64,000 bases of DNA from the NCBI GenBank assembly GCA_910585485.1, contig CAJUEZ010000004.1:1-64000 (forward strand), written 5' to 3'. The notes below the pieces were generated by a model, which worked only from the letters and a program-made list of their open reading frames with translations, was not told the DNA's origin and searched no databases. Of the stretch, positions 55,375 to 63,687 are shown piece after piece. Position numbers and translations under genes: made by a program. The DNA is from an uncultured Clostridia bacterium (lineage in GTDB: Bacteria; Bacillota; Clostridia; UBA1381). Numbering within the stretch: position 1 is the first letter of the stretch; each line of letters starts with the position of its first letter.

Positions 55375-55971
55375 ATGCAAGATAAATTACAACGCTGTGC
55401 AGAGGCTTTTTCAAATTTATTAAATATACAATATAAAATTATAGTCGGACGAAAAGGCGAGCTTACAGAGATAATGATAGCTTTTGACAAGACGGAATTT
55501 GTACATTTAGCTGGACTTCATAAGCTGACAGACAATGAATTTTTCCGTACAACATCAAGGAAAAAAGTATTTGAATACATATTGGATGGAAAAATTTCAT
55601 ATGAAACCGTAGCAAAAAGTGATGAGTTTGAGCATGTGAGAGATAGGATAGATTGTCTTGAATATTTAGAAGATATGCTTGACCGTAATGATATTATTTT
55701 TAAGTATAATTCAAAACAAAATATCTTCTCGCTAATACAAGCGGATTATCTGATGGAATCAACGCACGAAAATCAGGCAGTATATATATTTCTAGACAAA
55801 GTTGAAAATTCAAATTTGCATTTCTGCCGTTCTTTCTTTCCGAAAGGAGATAAAGATTATACAGTAGGTCAAACGAAATATACTCTTTTATATAAAGAAA
55901 AAATTAATACTGCAAATAAGACAAGCGAGATACAATATAATAAATTACATAAAAATGACGTAGGAATTTGA
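55375..55971 (+). CDS. PBECR4-domain nuclease-like protein
   Basis: 198 residues. IMIAFDKTEFVHLAGLHKL and FFRTTSRKKVFEYILDGKIS fit the PBECR4 domain of the barnase-EndoU-colicin-RelE (BECR) fold, predicted RNases found in phages and mobile elements. No signal peptide. Preceded by the putative RNA and its terminator; GAAAGGATT serves as ribosome site. Nuclease activity is predicted from fold assignment only. A toxin with an RNA partner is possible, but I see no tandem repeats typical of type III antitoxins. Confidence 0.6.
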   Translation: MQDKLQRCAEAFSNLLNIQYKIIVGRKGELTEIMIAFDKTEFVHLAGLHKLTDNEFFRTTSRKKVFEYILDGKISYETVAKSDEFEHVRDRIDCLEYLEDMLDRNDIIFKYNSKQNIFSLIQADYLMESTHENQAVYIFLDKVENSNLHFCRSFFPKGDKDYTVGQTKYTLLYKEKINTANKTSEIQYNKLHKNDVGI

Positions 55972-55987
55972 TAAGGAGGTAACTGAT

Positions 55988-56227
55988 ATGTGCAACTTAA
56001 GTAAAGGTATAATTGAGGACAGTCGTGTGGATACATGGTTGGAAGCTACACGACAAAAGAATACTGGTCCATTTAATGCAACTGCAAACGAATATGACAC
56101 AAAGGAAGAAAGTATGGCAATACTAGAAGTTCCAGCTAATTCAACTGTGCAGTATAGACTATCTGTAATATTAGTTACAGCCAATACTGGCAGTGTCAGA
56201 AATTATTTCACCATAGAAAACAAGTAA
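55988..56227 (+). CDS. Small hypothetical protein upstream of the stalk-domain gene
   Basis: 79 residues, preceded by AAGGAGG. No signal peptide; C-terminus beta-strand-like (STVQYRLSVILVTANTGSVRNYFTIENK region). It lies 13 bp before the stalk-domain gene. A decayed equivalent precedes the paralogous gene at 675. Family unknown; conserved pairing suggests joint function. Confidence 0.5.
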   Translation: MCNLSKGIIEDSRVDTWLEATRQKNTGPFNATANEYDTKEESMAILEVPANSTVQYRLSVILVTANTGSVRNYFTIENK

Positions 56228-56240
56228 AGGGGGAATTATA

Positions 56241-57596
56241 ATGAAAAGAATTTTTATGCTTATTTCTATAATTATGATGATGCTCGTTCAAGATGTTTAT
56301 GCTTCAATCGATTTTGTAGATTCGGCGTTATCAAAAACAGAAGGAATGCCAAGACGAGTTATAAATACAGGATATGGATATTTTACCTGTGACTATGCAC
56401 CGTGGTCTATGAATTCTTTTGAGAATAATATTTATTACAGTAAAAATAAAATTAATTGGGATATAGCTAATGTGAACATAAAAGATGGACTTGGGTTATT
56501 CGACAATATGACATTTCCAAAAGCAACAGTAATTGAAACGCCTGAAAATTTTATTTTTTGTGATACTTCTACGGACAAGGGTGAGTCATTTGGACGTGTT
56601 GGACATATTAAAATAACAGATAAATCTTTTAATACAAAAAAAGAAATAGAAACGGAACGTATAAGTGACATCTCATATATTAATGGGGTATGTTATATAA
56701 ATAAATATCTTGAATATGTTTCAGATAAGCCACGTGATGGCATAACAAATATTGTTACAAAGCAAACCTCTTATTATTCATCAGATTTTAGTAATTGGAA
56801 TGTGTATAAGGAGGAAGGAGGAATACCAATTATGTTTAACAAAAAAAAATTTTTTGTTAAACATAATTTAAAAGATGCGGTGCCTGATGAAACAGGGAAA
56901 TATCCGTATTATTCTGATGTGAATGATAAAAATTCGGAAGTTAGTTTAATCAATAATAATGAAGAAATTTCTATTTTATATGAATCTATAAATTTTTCTG
57001 ATTTATTAATAGTAAAAGATTATCTTTTTGCATTACCTAAATATGTGAATGGACATTATCAAAATAATATTGCTGTTTCAAAGGATGGAATTTATTTTAC
57101 GATTATACAGTTGCCCATTATAAATGAATATAATCAAGAGACGGGAGAAAAGGTTAAGGGAATATACGAGCTTGAGAATGGTGATTTGGAAGTTTGTTGC
57201 GGTAGATGTTATAGATTTTCCAGTAGTGATTTAGAAAAAGAAATTCGGAATGGCAATATATATGTACAATTCCAAGATAAAATACTTGGATTTGAAACAC
57301 CACCTATAATAGAGAATGGTAGCACGCTTGTACCGATGCGCTTCTTGTTTGAGCAAATGGGAGCAGATGTTGAATGGAACGGAGAAACACAGATCGCGAC
57401 CGCGACACTTGATAACAAGGCAGTTACTTTTGCAATAGATGATACCAATGCAGAGGTGAATAATACACCTGCGACAATGGACGTTCCTGCTCGCCTTATC
57501 AATGGCAAAACAATGGTTCCGCTCCGCTTCCTTTCTGAAGAAATGGGTTTTGAAGTTACATGGAATCCAGAATCAAGAACAGCAATTATAGAGTAA
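56241..57596 (+). CDS. Secreted protein with C-terminal copper-amine-oxidase-type stalk domain (paralogue)
   Basis: 451 residues; signal peptide ends DVYAS; ribosome site AAAGGGGG. The N-terminal ~345 residues (YFTCDYAPWSMNSFENNIYYSKN..., DGIYFTIIQLPI) resemble in style a sialidase/propeller-like fold with 'S.D..NW' turns but are not recognised. Residues ~345-451 are the stalk domain, nearly identical to that at 1662-1988. The two paralogues therefore share the stalk but carry different heads, consistent with domain swapping or diversifying selection. Confidence 0.78.
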   Translation: MKRIFMLISIIMMMLVQDVYASIDFVDSALSKTEGMPRRVINTGYGYFTCDYAPWSMNSFENNIYYSKNKINWDIANVNIKDGLGLFDNMTFPKATVIETPENFIFCDTSTDKGESFGRVGHIKITDKSFNTKKEIETERISDISYINGVCYINKYLEYVSDKPRDGITNIVTKQTSYYSSDFSNWNVYKEEGGIPIMFNKKKFFVKHNLKDAVPDETGKYPYYSDVNDKNSEVSLINNNEEISILYESINFSDLLIVKDYLFALPKYVNGHYQNNIAVSKDGIYFTIIQLPIINEYNQETGEKVKGIYELENGDLEVCCGRCYRFSSSDLEKEIRNGNIYVQFQDKILGFETPPIIENGSTLVPMRFLFEQMGADVEWNGETQIATATLDNKAVTFAIDDTNAEVNNTPATMDVPARLINGKTMVPLRFLSEEMGFEVTWNPESRTAIIE

Positions 57597-57653
57597 TAAG
57601 AATGAAAAAAGACGGTTTATGAAATAGTAAGCGGATAAGAAATTGAAAGATGA

Positions 57654-57684
57654 AACCGACATCAGACTAATGGTGTCGGTTTTG
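57654..57684 (+). terminator. Terminator of the stalk-domain paralogue
   Basis: AACCGACATC pairs with GGTGTCGGTT, then TTTGTGTTTT; same hairpin as 2046-2076. Confidence 0.8.
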
Positions 57685-57704
57685 TGTTTTAGAACATATA
57701 CATA

Positions 57705-57774
57705 ACCACTTTTTCCACAGAATATTACCATTATTTCCAGAATTATTTACAAATTTTTCGGGGGATTATATAAT
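57705..57774 (+). promoter_or_regulatory. LytTR/AgrA-type regulated promoter
   Basis: Repeats ACCACTTTTTCC (57,705) and ACCATTATTTCC (57,727) in 22-bp phase; TTTACA (57,746-57,751), 17 bp, TATAAT (57,769-57,774). The geometry equals that of the agrD promoter 51.7 kb away. It should respond to the island-borne AgrA or a homologue. Confidence 0.75.
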
Positions 57775-57806
57775 CATAGTGAAACAATAGGAGGCAGATA
57801 TTTATT

Positions 57807-58091
57807 ATGACTGAGCAGGAATTGATTTCAATGGTAATTGGTGAAATTACGGAACATAAACTGAGTCATTATCGAATGAAAAATAAGGAATACAAAGAGC
57901 TTAGTACAGAACTGACGCAGTTAGGAAGCAAAGTGCAGTCAGTGTTATCAGAATTAGCCGTAGGAAAAGCCGATATAATAAATTTGTATATTGCAAAGCA
58001 TGCGGCTTTAGCGGATAAAGACTGCGTGTTCTTGTATGAACAAGGCGCCAAAGATTGCGTAAAGTTATTAAAAAGATTAGGCGTGCTTTAG
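57807..58091 (+). CDS. Small hypothetical protein (DUF6809-like), predicted quorum-regulated
   Basis: 94 residues: helical, EITEHKLSHYRMKNKEYKEL, ending QGAKDCVKLLKRLGVL. The spacing and C-terminus recall DUF6809 proteins of Firmicutes, function unknown. Ribosome site AGGAGG. It lies under a LytTR-type promoter. A truncated copy sits at 2202-2384 under the same type of promoter. Confidence 0.65.
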   Translation: MTEQELISMVIGEITEHKLSHYRMKNKEYKELSTELTQLGSKVQSVLSELAVGKADIINLYIAKHAALADKDCVFLYEQGAKDCVKLLKRLGVL

Positions 58092-58118
58092 AAAGAAGCG
58101 CACTGATGTGCGCTTCCT

Positions 58119-58448
58119 TCAGTCGGACTTGATAATTTCTTGAACAGCGGCTGTTATTGCGCGTATAGTTTTTTCATCACAAAGATATAGCATATTTACC
58201 AGTTCATCAATGACAATATTCATTTTATGTGGTATGTTATGTCGTTCGGGATAAAAGATAGTATCAGCAGGAATGTTTAGAGTTCGTATAAGATTATAAA
58301 GCAACCAATATCCAGGTTTTTTATTTTCATTTTCTATCGCCATAATATGGCGTGAACTACAATTCAACATTTCTGCAAGCTGTTCCTGTGATATTCCTTT
58401 ATGTAGTCGGGCTTTTTTAATTTGTTCGCCTAAAATATCGTGTTTCAT
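58119..58448 (-). CDS. XRE-family helix-turn-helix regulator
   Basis: 109 residues. HTH at residues ~8-62: LGEQIKKARLHKGISQEQLAEMLNCSSRHIMAIENE. The C-terminal ~45 residues are helical (IDELVNMLYLCDEKTIRAITAAVQEI). This architecture is common as a regulator in clostridial integrative elements. Convergent with the small gene upstream, and its start overlaps the start of the LRR remnant on the other strand. Confidence 0.85.
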   Translation of the reverse strand: MKHDILGEQIKKARLHKGISQEQLAEMLNCSSRHIMAIENENKKPGYWLLYNLIRTLNIPADTIFYPERHNIPHKMNIVIDELVNMLYLCDEKTIRAITAAVQEIIKSD

Positions 58449-59311
58449 AGCACTGAAAATTCACCTCCACATATAGTTTACAATGTTTTCGGTGAAATTA
58501 ACACGATTAAATTCTTCCCACTTCTGGATTGGCTGGTTTGCGATAATAATGAGATAACAGAGCTTACGCCCAAGCAAGTCCCAAATTTAATATTTTTGGA
58601 TTGCAGTAACAATCAACTGACGAAATTGGACTTATCGCAATGGTCGCATCTTGAATATTTATTCTGTGATAATAATCAGCTTACAGAGCTTGATGTAAGC
58701 AATAATGAAAGACTGTATAGTCTTACTTGCTCTAATAATTTACTTAAAAGTATTAATCTTTCAAAGAACAGTGGATTGTGGGAATTAGACTGTTCTAATA
58801 ATAAATTATCGAATATTGATATAACGAATAATCCGGACTTGGCGATTTTAAAATGCCATGAAAATTTTTTGGATACTGAAACACCCGCTAATACAATTTT
58901 AGGATTGGATGCAGTTTTGGAAGAAATCGGAGAGCCTTTATCAAAGGACGATCCCGATAATTGGTTTGCGTATTATCCGCAGAAAACAGCGGAAGAAACG
59001 CCGACACCAACGCCGACACCAAGTAATATTGAATGGATATATCAAGAGCCGGAATGTTTGGTTGCAGGTGAAGAACTAACAATTTCGATAAATGGTTTGA
59101 CGGAAGATTGTATTTGATTTTAGCACTTTATAAAGACGCTAAATTGGTTAGTTTATCAGTAAAAGAATGTAAAGATATAGAAAAATATATAAGTATTATT
59201 CTCCCTGATGATTTTGAAGCAGGGAATGCTTGGTCTTTAAAAGCATTTGCGTGGGATGATTTTTCGACAATGATACCTTTAGCAGAAAGGTTTGATAGAA
59301 AGTTTGATTAG
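58440..59311 (+). pseudogene. Leucine-rich-repeat surface protein, 5'-truncated and frameshifted
   Basis: The N-terminus lacks a signal peptide and starts within or next to the LRR region. Repeats follow the LxxLDCSNNQLTxLDLS pattern (about five or six units), then a PTPTPTP linker and a C-terminal domain. Near 59,113 the frame ends (TEDCI-stop) but continues one base off: LILALYKDAKLVSLSV... to SLKAFAWDDFSTMIPL. One missing T would restore it. This C-terminal domain is the same type as in the M6 protease and the 1343-aa protein. Confidence 0.75.
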
Positions 59312-59360
59312 AATATACCTTTTGTTGTGTATCGATGATATACAGATGTAAAATAAAGGA

Positions 59361-59586
59361 GTGAAAATAGTAAGATCTTTAAATCTTACGGATTATAAAA
59401 ATAAGGAGTTTGTTATTGAGAATATAGACGGCAGGTGGATTGTATTTGGATTGAAACAACTTACAGAATGATAAATCCCGATTTATCAAATTGATGAATC
59501 TATATATCACAAATTCAGAAATTGCTGTTTATGAAATCAGCGGCACAACTCTTATTAATACTTTAGAAAGCAAGTCTTTCGGATAA
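59361..59586 (+). pseudogene. Decayed coding remnant of unknown family
   Basis: A GTG-started frame at 59,361 (VKIVRSLNLTDYKNKEFVIE..., stop at 59,471) is followed, after apparent frameshifts, by coding-like MNLYITNSEIAVYEISGTTL to TAA 59,586. Not recognised. With the LRR remnant it marks the end of the accessory region. Confidence 0.35.
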
Positions 59587-59670
59587 TAATCCCCGACGCG
59601 GATTTCTATATGAAAATCGCCGTCATGGAGAATGCATACGGATTTAAAAGATGAAGCATAATTAGACAGA

Positions 59671-59702
59671 TAAAAAACGGCATCAGTTGATGCCGTTTTA
59701 TT
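59671..59702 (-). terminator. spoVT terminator
   Basis: AAACGGCATCA pairs with TGATGCCGTTT around a GT-only gap; read on the minus strand it is followed by a T-run. It lies just after the spoVT stop. Confidence 0.8.
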
Positions 59703-59709
59703 GTTATAT

Positions 59710-60246
59710 TCAGCCTTCCATGTGTTTTCCAAGGAAACCTGCAGCAGATTCAGCAAGCTTTTCATCAACCTCGGAGGGCTGTTCCCCGTCCTTCATGATG
59801 AAAAGAACAGAGCCTATTGTATCACCTTCAGAAACGATTGGAACAACAACGCCGGCGTTATATTTTTCTACGCCATCTGCGACAGATACAGGCTTGCCGT
59901 CTTTGTAGCTGATGATTAGCTTCTCGCTCATAACATTTTCAAGTTCTGTGCTGACAGGCTTTTCAATAAGGTCTTTTTTAGGAAGCCCTGAAACAGCGAT
60001 AACACTGTCACGGTCAGTTATACATGCGCCGTGACCGCTTGCTTTTGCAAGAGTCTCAACATAATTTGAAGCAAAATCACCGAGTTCACCTATAGGTGAG
60101 TATTTCTTGAAAATCACTTCGCCGTCTTTTTCAGTGTAGATTTCAAGAGGATCTCCCTCGCGTATGCGCATTGTGCGTCTTATTTCTTTCGGAATAACGA
60201 CTCTGCCTAAATCGTCTATTCTTCTGACTATTCCTGTAGCCTTCAT
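59710..60246 (-). CDS. spoVT: Stage V sporulation protein T
   Basis: 178 residues. N-terminal AbrB-type swapped-hairpin DNA-binding domain (MKATGIVRRIDDLGRVVIPK, IRREGDPLEIY-like segment), then a GAF-like domain (residues ~55-178). SpoVT tunes sigma-G-dependent genes in the forespore; its presence supports a spore-forming lineage. The length and sequence are typical. Ribosome site AGGAGG just upstream (minus strand). Confidence 0.94.
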   Translation of the reverse strand: MKATGIVRRIDDLGRVVIPKEIRRTMRIREGDPLEIYTEKDGEVIFKKYSPIGELGDFASNYVETLAKASGHGACITDRDSVIAVSGLPKKDLIEKPVSTELENVMSEKLIISYKDGKPVSVADGVEKYNAGVVVPIVSEGDTIGSVLFIMKDGEQPSEVDEKLAESAAGFLGKHMEG

Positions 60247-60447
60247 AATAAATTCCTCCTACTATATAACATAATACAATTACTTGCTATGAACTTATTA
60301 TGTTTTTTTTTAAGGTGGATTATTCAAAAAAAGTCAAAAAAGGTGTTTTTGCATGTCTTTTTATATAGTAAAACATGTTAAAAGCGGATTTTGAATAAAG
60401 CTTTATTGGGTTTTATGACATGATATGACAATTATTACAAAAAACTA

Positions 60448-60476
60448 TTGACATATTAGAAAAAATATGTCATAAT
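60448..60476 (+). promoter_or_regulatory. Promoter with palindromic operator for the WG-repeat gene
   Basis: TTGACA (60,448-60,453), 17 bp, CATAAT (60,471-60,476). An exact inverted repeat GACATATT-AGAAAA-AATATGTC (60,450-60,471) fills the space between -35 and -10, as expected for a repressor site. Confidence 0.65.
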
Positions 60477-60507
60477 CATATGAAACACTAATATGGGGGG
60501 ATTTGAA

Positions 60508-61560
60508 ATGACAAATAAAGAAAATAATAATGTGAGCGAAAATCAAAAGAAACAACAGTTTCAAGATGCTGAAATTTCGCAAGAGGTTTTACAAGGTGTT
60601 GTTCAGCAGGACATGCCAAATGAATTTTCTGCTACAAAGCAGAAGAAATCAAAAATGCCGTTTATTATAATCGCAATTATAGTTGTCGTGTTTATTGCAG
60701 CGAGTATTGCAGTATTTCTATACGGAATTTCACAAAAGAGCAAAAATGATGAAATACTTTTTAAGAATGGCTTGCTGAATGTGTGTGTAGATGATAAATG
60801 GGGATACATAAATCAAAAGGGTGAATATGTGATAGATCCAAAGTTTGATGATGCTGAAGCATTTTACGATGGAATGGCTGAAGTTGAAATAGATGGCAAA
60901 GTAGGATATATAAGCGAAAAAGGGGATTATATAATAAATCCGCAGTTCGACAGCATCGGTTATTTTTCTGAGGATGTTGCTTACGCAAAATCAGGTAATA
61001 TATATGGATATATAAATAAAAAAGGTGAATATATAATAAATCCGCAGTTTGATGATGTATCTAAGTTTCAAGAAGGATTGGCGGCGGTCAAATCAGGGGA
61101 TAAATGGGGATATATTGATAAAAAAGGTAAATATGTGATAAATCCACAATTTGACGAGGCAGCGGTATTTAGTAATGGGTTGGCAGCTGTTAAATCGGGC
61201 GGACAGTGTGGATATATAAATAAAAAGGGCGAATATAAAATAAATCCGCAGTATTTAATAGCATATTCATTTGAATCAGATGGATATGCAATAGTGTTAA
61301 ATAAAAATAAAAAGTATGAGATTATAAATAAAGATGGAAAAAGCATGGGAACACCATTTGACAAAGTTGAAACTAAAAAGAGTTCCATCTGTATAGAATC
61401 AGATTGTACAGAAATGGCTTTTTATGATGACGATACTCATTGTTATGAGCATAAAACAAATACCACTTCTACATATAAATATTGTCAAGCGTATGGCTGT
61501 TTAAATAAAGTATACTTAAGTTATAAAAAATATTGCAGTCAACACAGTTATTTAGAATAG
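60508..61560 (+). CDS. Membrane-anchored WG-repeat protein
   Basis: 350 residues from ATG 60,508 (GGGGGG ribosome site). A cytoplasmic N-tail of ~50 residues, one transmembrane segment (~51-74), then five or six WG repeats of ~36 residues (WGYIDKKGKYVINPQFDEA; G(L/M)AxVKSGxKxGYI). The C-terminal ~55 residues hold paired Cys/His (CIESDCTEM..., HCYEH, CQAYGCLN, YCSQH), possibly a zinc-binding module. WG-repeat function is unknown; most are surface proteins. Followed by the terminator shared with glmS. Confidence 0.8.
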   Translation: MTNKENNNVSENQKKQQFQDAEISQEVLQGVVQQDMPNEFSATKQKKSKMPFIIIAIIVVVFIAASIAVFLYGISQKSKNDEILFKNGLLNVCVDDKWGYINQKGEYVIDPKFDDAEAFYDGMAEVEIDGKVGYISEKGDYIINPQFDSIGYFSEDVAYAKSGNIYGYINKKGEYIINPQFDDVSKFQEGLAAVKSGDKWGYIDKKGKYVINPQFDEAAVFSNGLAAVKSGGQCGYINKKGEYKINPQYLIAYSFESDGYAIVLNKNKKYEIINKDGKSMGTPFDKVETKKSSICIESDCTEMAFYDDDTHCYEHKTNTTSTYKYCQAYGCLNKVYLSYKKYCSQHSYLE

Positions 61561-61565
61561 TAAAT

Positions 61566-61600
61566 AAAAATAACCGCTGCCACAGCAGCGGTTATTTTTT
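61566..61600. terminator. Bidirectional terminator between WG-repeat gene and glmS
   Basis: AAAATAACCGCTG pairs with CAGCGGTTATTTT around CCACAG-type loop, with T-runs in both directions. It serves both convergent genes. Confidence 0.88.
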
Positions 61601-61603
61601 GCT

Positions 61604-63430
61604 TTATTCAACTGTAACCGATTTTGCAAGATTGCGAGGCTTATCAATATCGCAGCCTTTAAGCGAAGCGACATAATATCCGAATAACTGCAACGGCACA
61701 ACGGTAAGCGAAGGAAGCAGCATTTCATGCGCTGTCGGTATTTTTATGATGAAGTCAGCAACGTCATCCATAAGTTCATGAGCCTGAGTTGTAACTCCCA
61801 TGACAACAGCGCCGCGCGCTTTAACCTCTTTTACGTTTGAAACAGTCTTATCAAACAACTCCTGACCTGTCGCCAAAGCAACCACAAGAGTACCATCCTC
61901 GATAAGAGAAATTGTTCCGTGCTTTAATTCGCCGGCTGCGTATGCCTCGCTGTGTATGTAAGAAATCTCCTTTAGTTTAAGAGAGCCTTCCATTGAAACC
62001 GCATAATCAAGATTCCTTCCTATAAAGAATATTGAATGGCAGTTAAAGAATTTTGAGGCAAGATACTGTATTTCTTCTTTTGATTCAAGTATCTTTGCAA
62101 CTTTATCCGGAAGAGCCTCAATTTCTGCGACAAAGTTTGCGTACTCGCCCGAAGTGAGCATGCCAAGCTTTTCAGCCATGTATGCGGCAATCAGGTATAT
62201 AACAGCAAGCTGAGTGCTGTATGCTTTTGTTGTCGCAACGGCGATTTCAGGACCTGCCCATGTGTAAATGACATCGTCTGACGCGTTAGCTATTGCGCTG
62301 CCGACCACGTTTACGATTGACAAAATTCTCGCGCCGTGGTTTTTCGCCTCTTTCAGCGCGGCAAGAGTATCCGCCGTTTCTCCCGACTGACTGATTACAA
62401 TAACAAGGTCATTCTTTGTTATAATCGGATCACAGTATCTAAATTCCGAAGCCACCTGCACTTCAACGGGAATGCGGCACATTTTTTCTATAACGTACTT
62501 GCCGACAACTCCGACATGGTACGCGCTGCCGCAGGCAACTATGTAAATTTTATTAATATTTTTTATATCCTCGGTGGTGAGTGAAATATCATCAAGAACA
62601 ATTTTACCGTCCTTAATTCTGGGACTGATGGTATCGCGGATTGCTTTTGGTTGTTCCTCCATCTCTTTCATCATGAAGTGCTCATATCCACTCTTCTCAG
62701 CGGCGCTTATGTCCCAGTCAACAGTAAATTTTTCTTTTTCGACTTCTTCCTTATCCTTGTTGTAGACCTTTACGCTGTCTTTTTTCAATACTACAATTTC
62801 GTTATCCTCAAGATAGTATATATCGCGAGTATGCTTTAAAATTGCGGTAACGTCAGAAGCGATAAAGTTTTCGTCATTTCCGAGACCGACAATCAGCGGA
62901 CTTGCTTTTCTGACTGCGATAAATTGGTCGGGGTAGTCAGAACAAAGCACACCAAGAGCGTATGAACCCTCAACACGGTTTAGAACTCTTATCATAGCGT
63001 CAAGAATATCGCCTTTGTAATAGTATTCAAACAAATGAGCGATAACCTCTGTATCAGTTTCTGAGATAAATTCAAAACCTCTTTCGATAAGTTTTTTCTT
63101 TAGTGAAATATAATTTTCAATAATACCGTTGTGAACAACAGCAAAACGTCCCGACATTGAAACTTGCGGGTGAGAATTCACGTCAGATGGCTCGCCGTGA
63201 GTAGCCCAGCGTGTGTGACCTATACCCATAGTGCCTTTAAGCGATTTACCATCGTTAGTTTTCTCGGCAAGAACTGAAAGACGTCCCTTGGCCTTTGCAA
63301 CCTCAACTTCGTTATCATGAAAAACGGCAATTCCCGCGCTGTCATATCCTCTGTATTCAAGCTTTGAAAGACCGTCAAGCAGAATAGGCGAAGCCTGATT
63401 CTTACCTATATATCCTACAATACCACACAT
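61604..63430 (-). CDS. glmS: Glutamine--fructose-6-phosphate aminotransferase (isomerizing)
   Basis: 608 residues. N-terminal glutaminase domain with nucleophile C2 (MCGIVGYIGKN), GHTRWATHGEP and HNGIIENY; two SIS domains (CGSAYHVG, SQSGETADTLAALKEA; SMEGSLKLKEISYIHSEAY) and the C-terminal LAKSVTVE. Makes glucosamine-6-phosphate for peptidoglycan. A promoter (TTGAAA, 17 bp, TAAAAT on the minus strand, 63,496-63,524) implies a leader of only ~65 nt. Confidence 0.97.
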   Translation of the reverse strand: MCGIVGYIGKNQASPILLDGLSKLEYRGYDSAGIAVFHDNEVEVAKAKGRLSVLAEKTNDGKSLKGTMGIGHTRWATHGEPSDVNSHPQVSMSGRFAVVHNGIIENYISLKKKLIERGFEFISETDTEVIAHLFEYYYKGDILDAMIRVLNRVEGSYALGVLCSDYPDQFIAVRKASPLIVGLGNDENFIASDVTAILKHTRDIYYLEDNEIVVLKKDSVKVYNKDKEEVEKEKFTVDWDISAAEKSGYEHFMMKEMEEQPKAIRDTISPRIKDGKIVLDDISLTTEDIKNINKIYIVACGSAYHVGVVGKYVIEKMCRIPVEVQVASEFRYCDPIITKNDLVIVISQSGETADTLAALKEAKNHGARILSIVNVVGSAIANASDDVIYTWAGPEIAVATTKAYSTQLAVIYLIAAYMAEKLGMLTSGEYANFVAEIEALPDKVAKILESKEEIQYLASKFFNCHSIFFIGRNLDYAVSMEGSLKLKEISYIHSEAYAAGELKHGTISLIEDGTLVVALATGQELFDKTVSNVKEVKARGAVVMGVTTQAHELMDDVADFIIKIPTAHEMLLPSLTVVPLQLFGYYVASLKGCDIDKPRNLAKSVTVE

Positions 63431-63495
63431 AGTATACGTACCTCCTATTTACCTAAACACTCCTACATTATACGGATGTTTATATATACATTATT

Positions 63496-63524
63496 ATTTT
63501 ATACTATATTCGCCATTTTTTCAA
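63496..63524 (-). promoter_or_regulatory. glmS promoter
   Basis: On the minus strand TTGAAA (63,524-63,519), 17 bp, TAAAAT (63,501-63,496). The leader to the start at 63,430 is ~65 nt, too short for a glmS ribozyme. Confidence 0.6.
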
Positions 63525-63687
63525 TCCTTTTTTTATAAATAGTTGTAATTAATTCATTTTGCTGATATAATAATGGCAAGATGGAGGATTTTGTGCAGGG
63601 GCATTAATATTGTGACAGGAAAAGGGATTTTTGATATTAAATGGAAATGCTGAGCGCAATTAAATAATATTTAGGAGGATTACCGTT

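Larger units (their letters stand above)
57273..57955 (+). repeat. Long duplication, copy 2 (partner 1662-2350)
   Basis: It covers the stalk domain, stop, terminator, LytTR-type promoter and 5' half of the following small gene, collinear with the copy inside the tRNA-Asn island. Here the small gene continues intact. Confidence 0.8.

Noticed and set aside
59529..59768. 79-codon minus-strand gene overlapping the spoVT end
   Set aside because: It overlaps the spoVT 3' end and its terminator, has no ribosome site, and the plus strand shows better coding-like remnants.
63431..63600. glmS ribozyme
   Set aside because: No ribozyme core was seen and the leader is too short.
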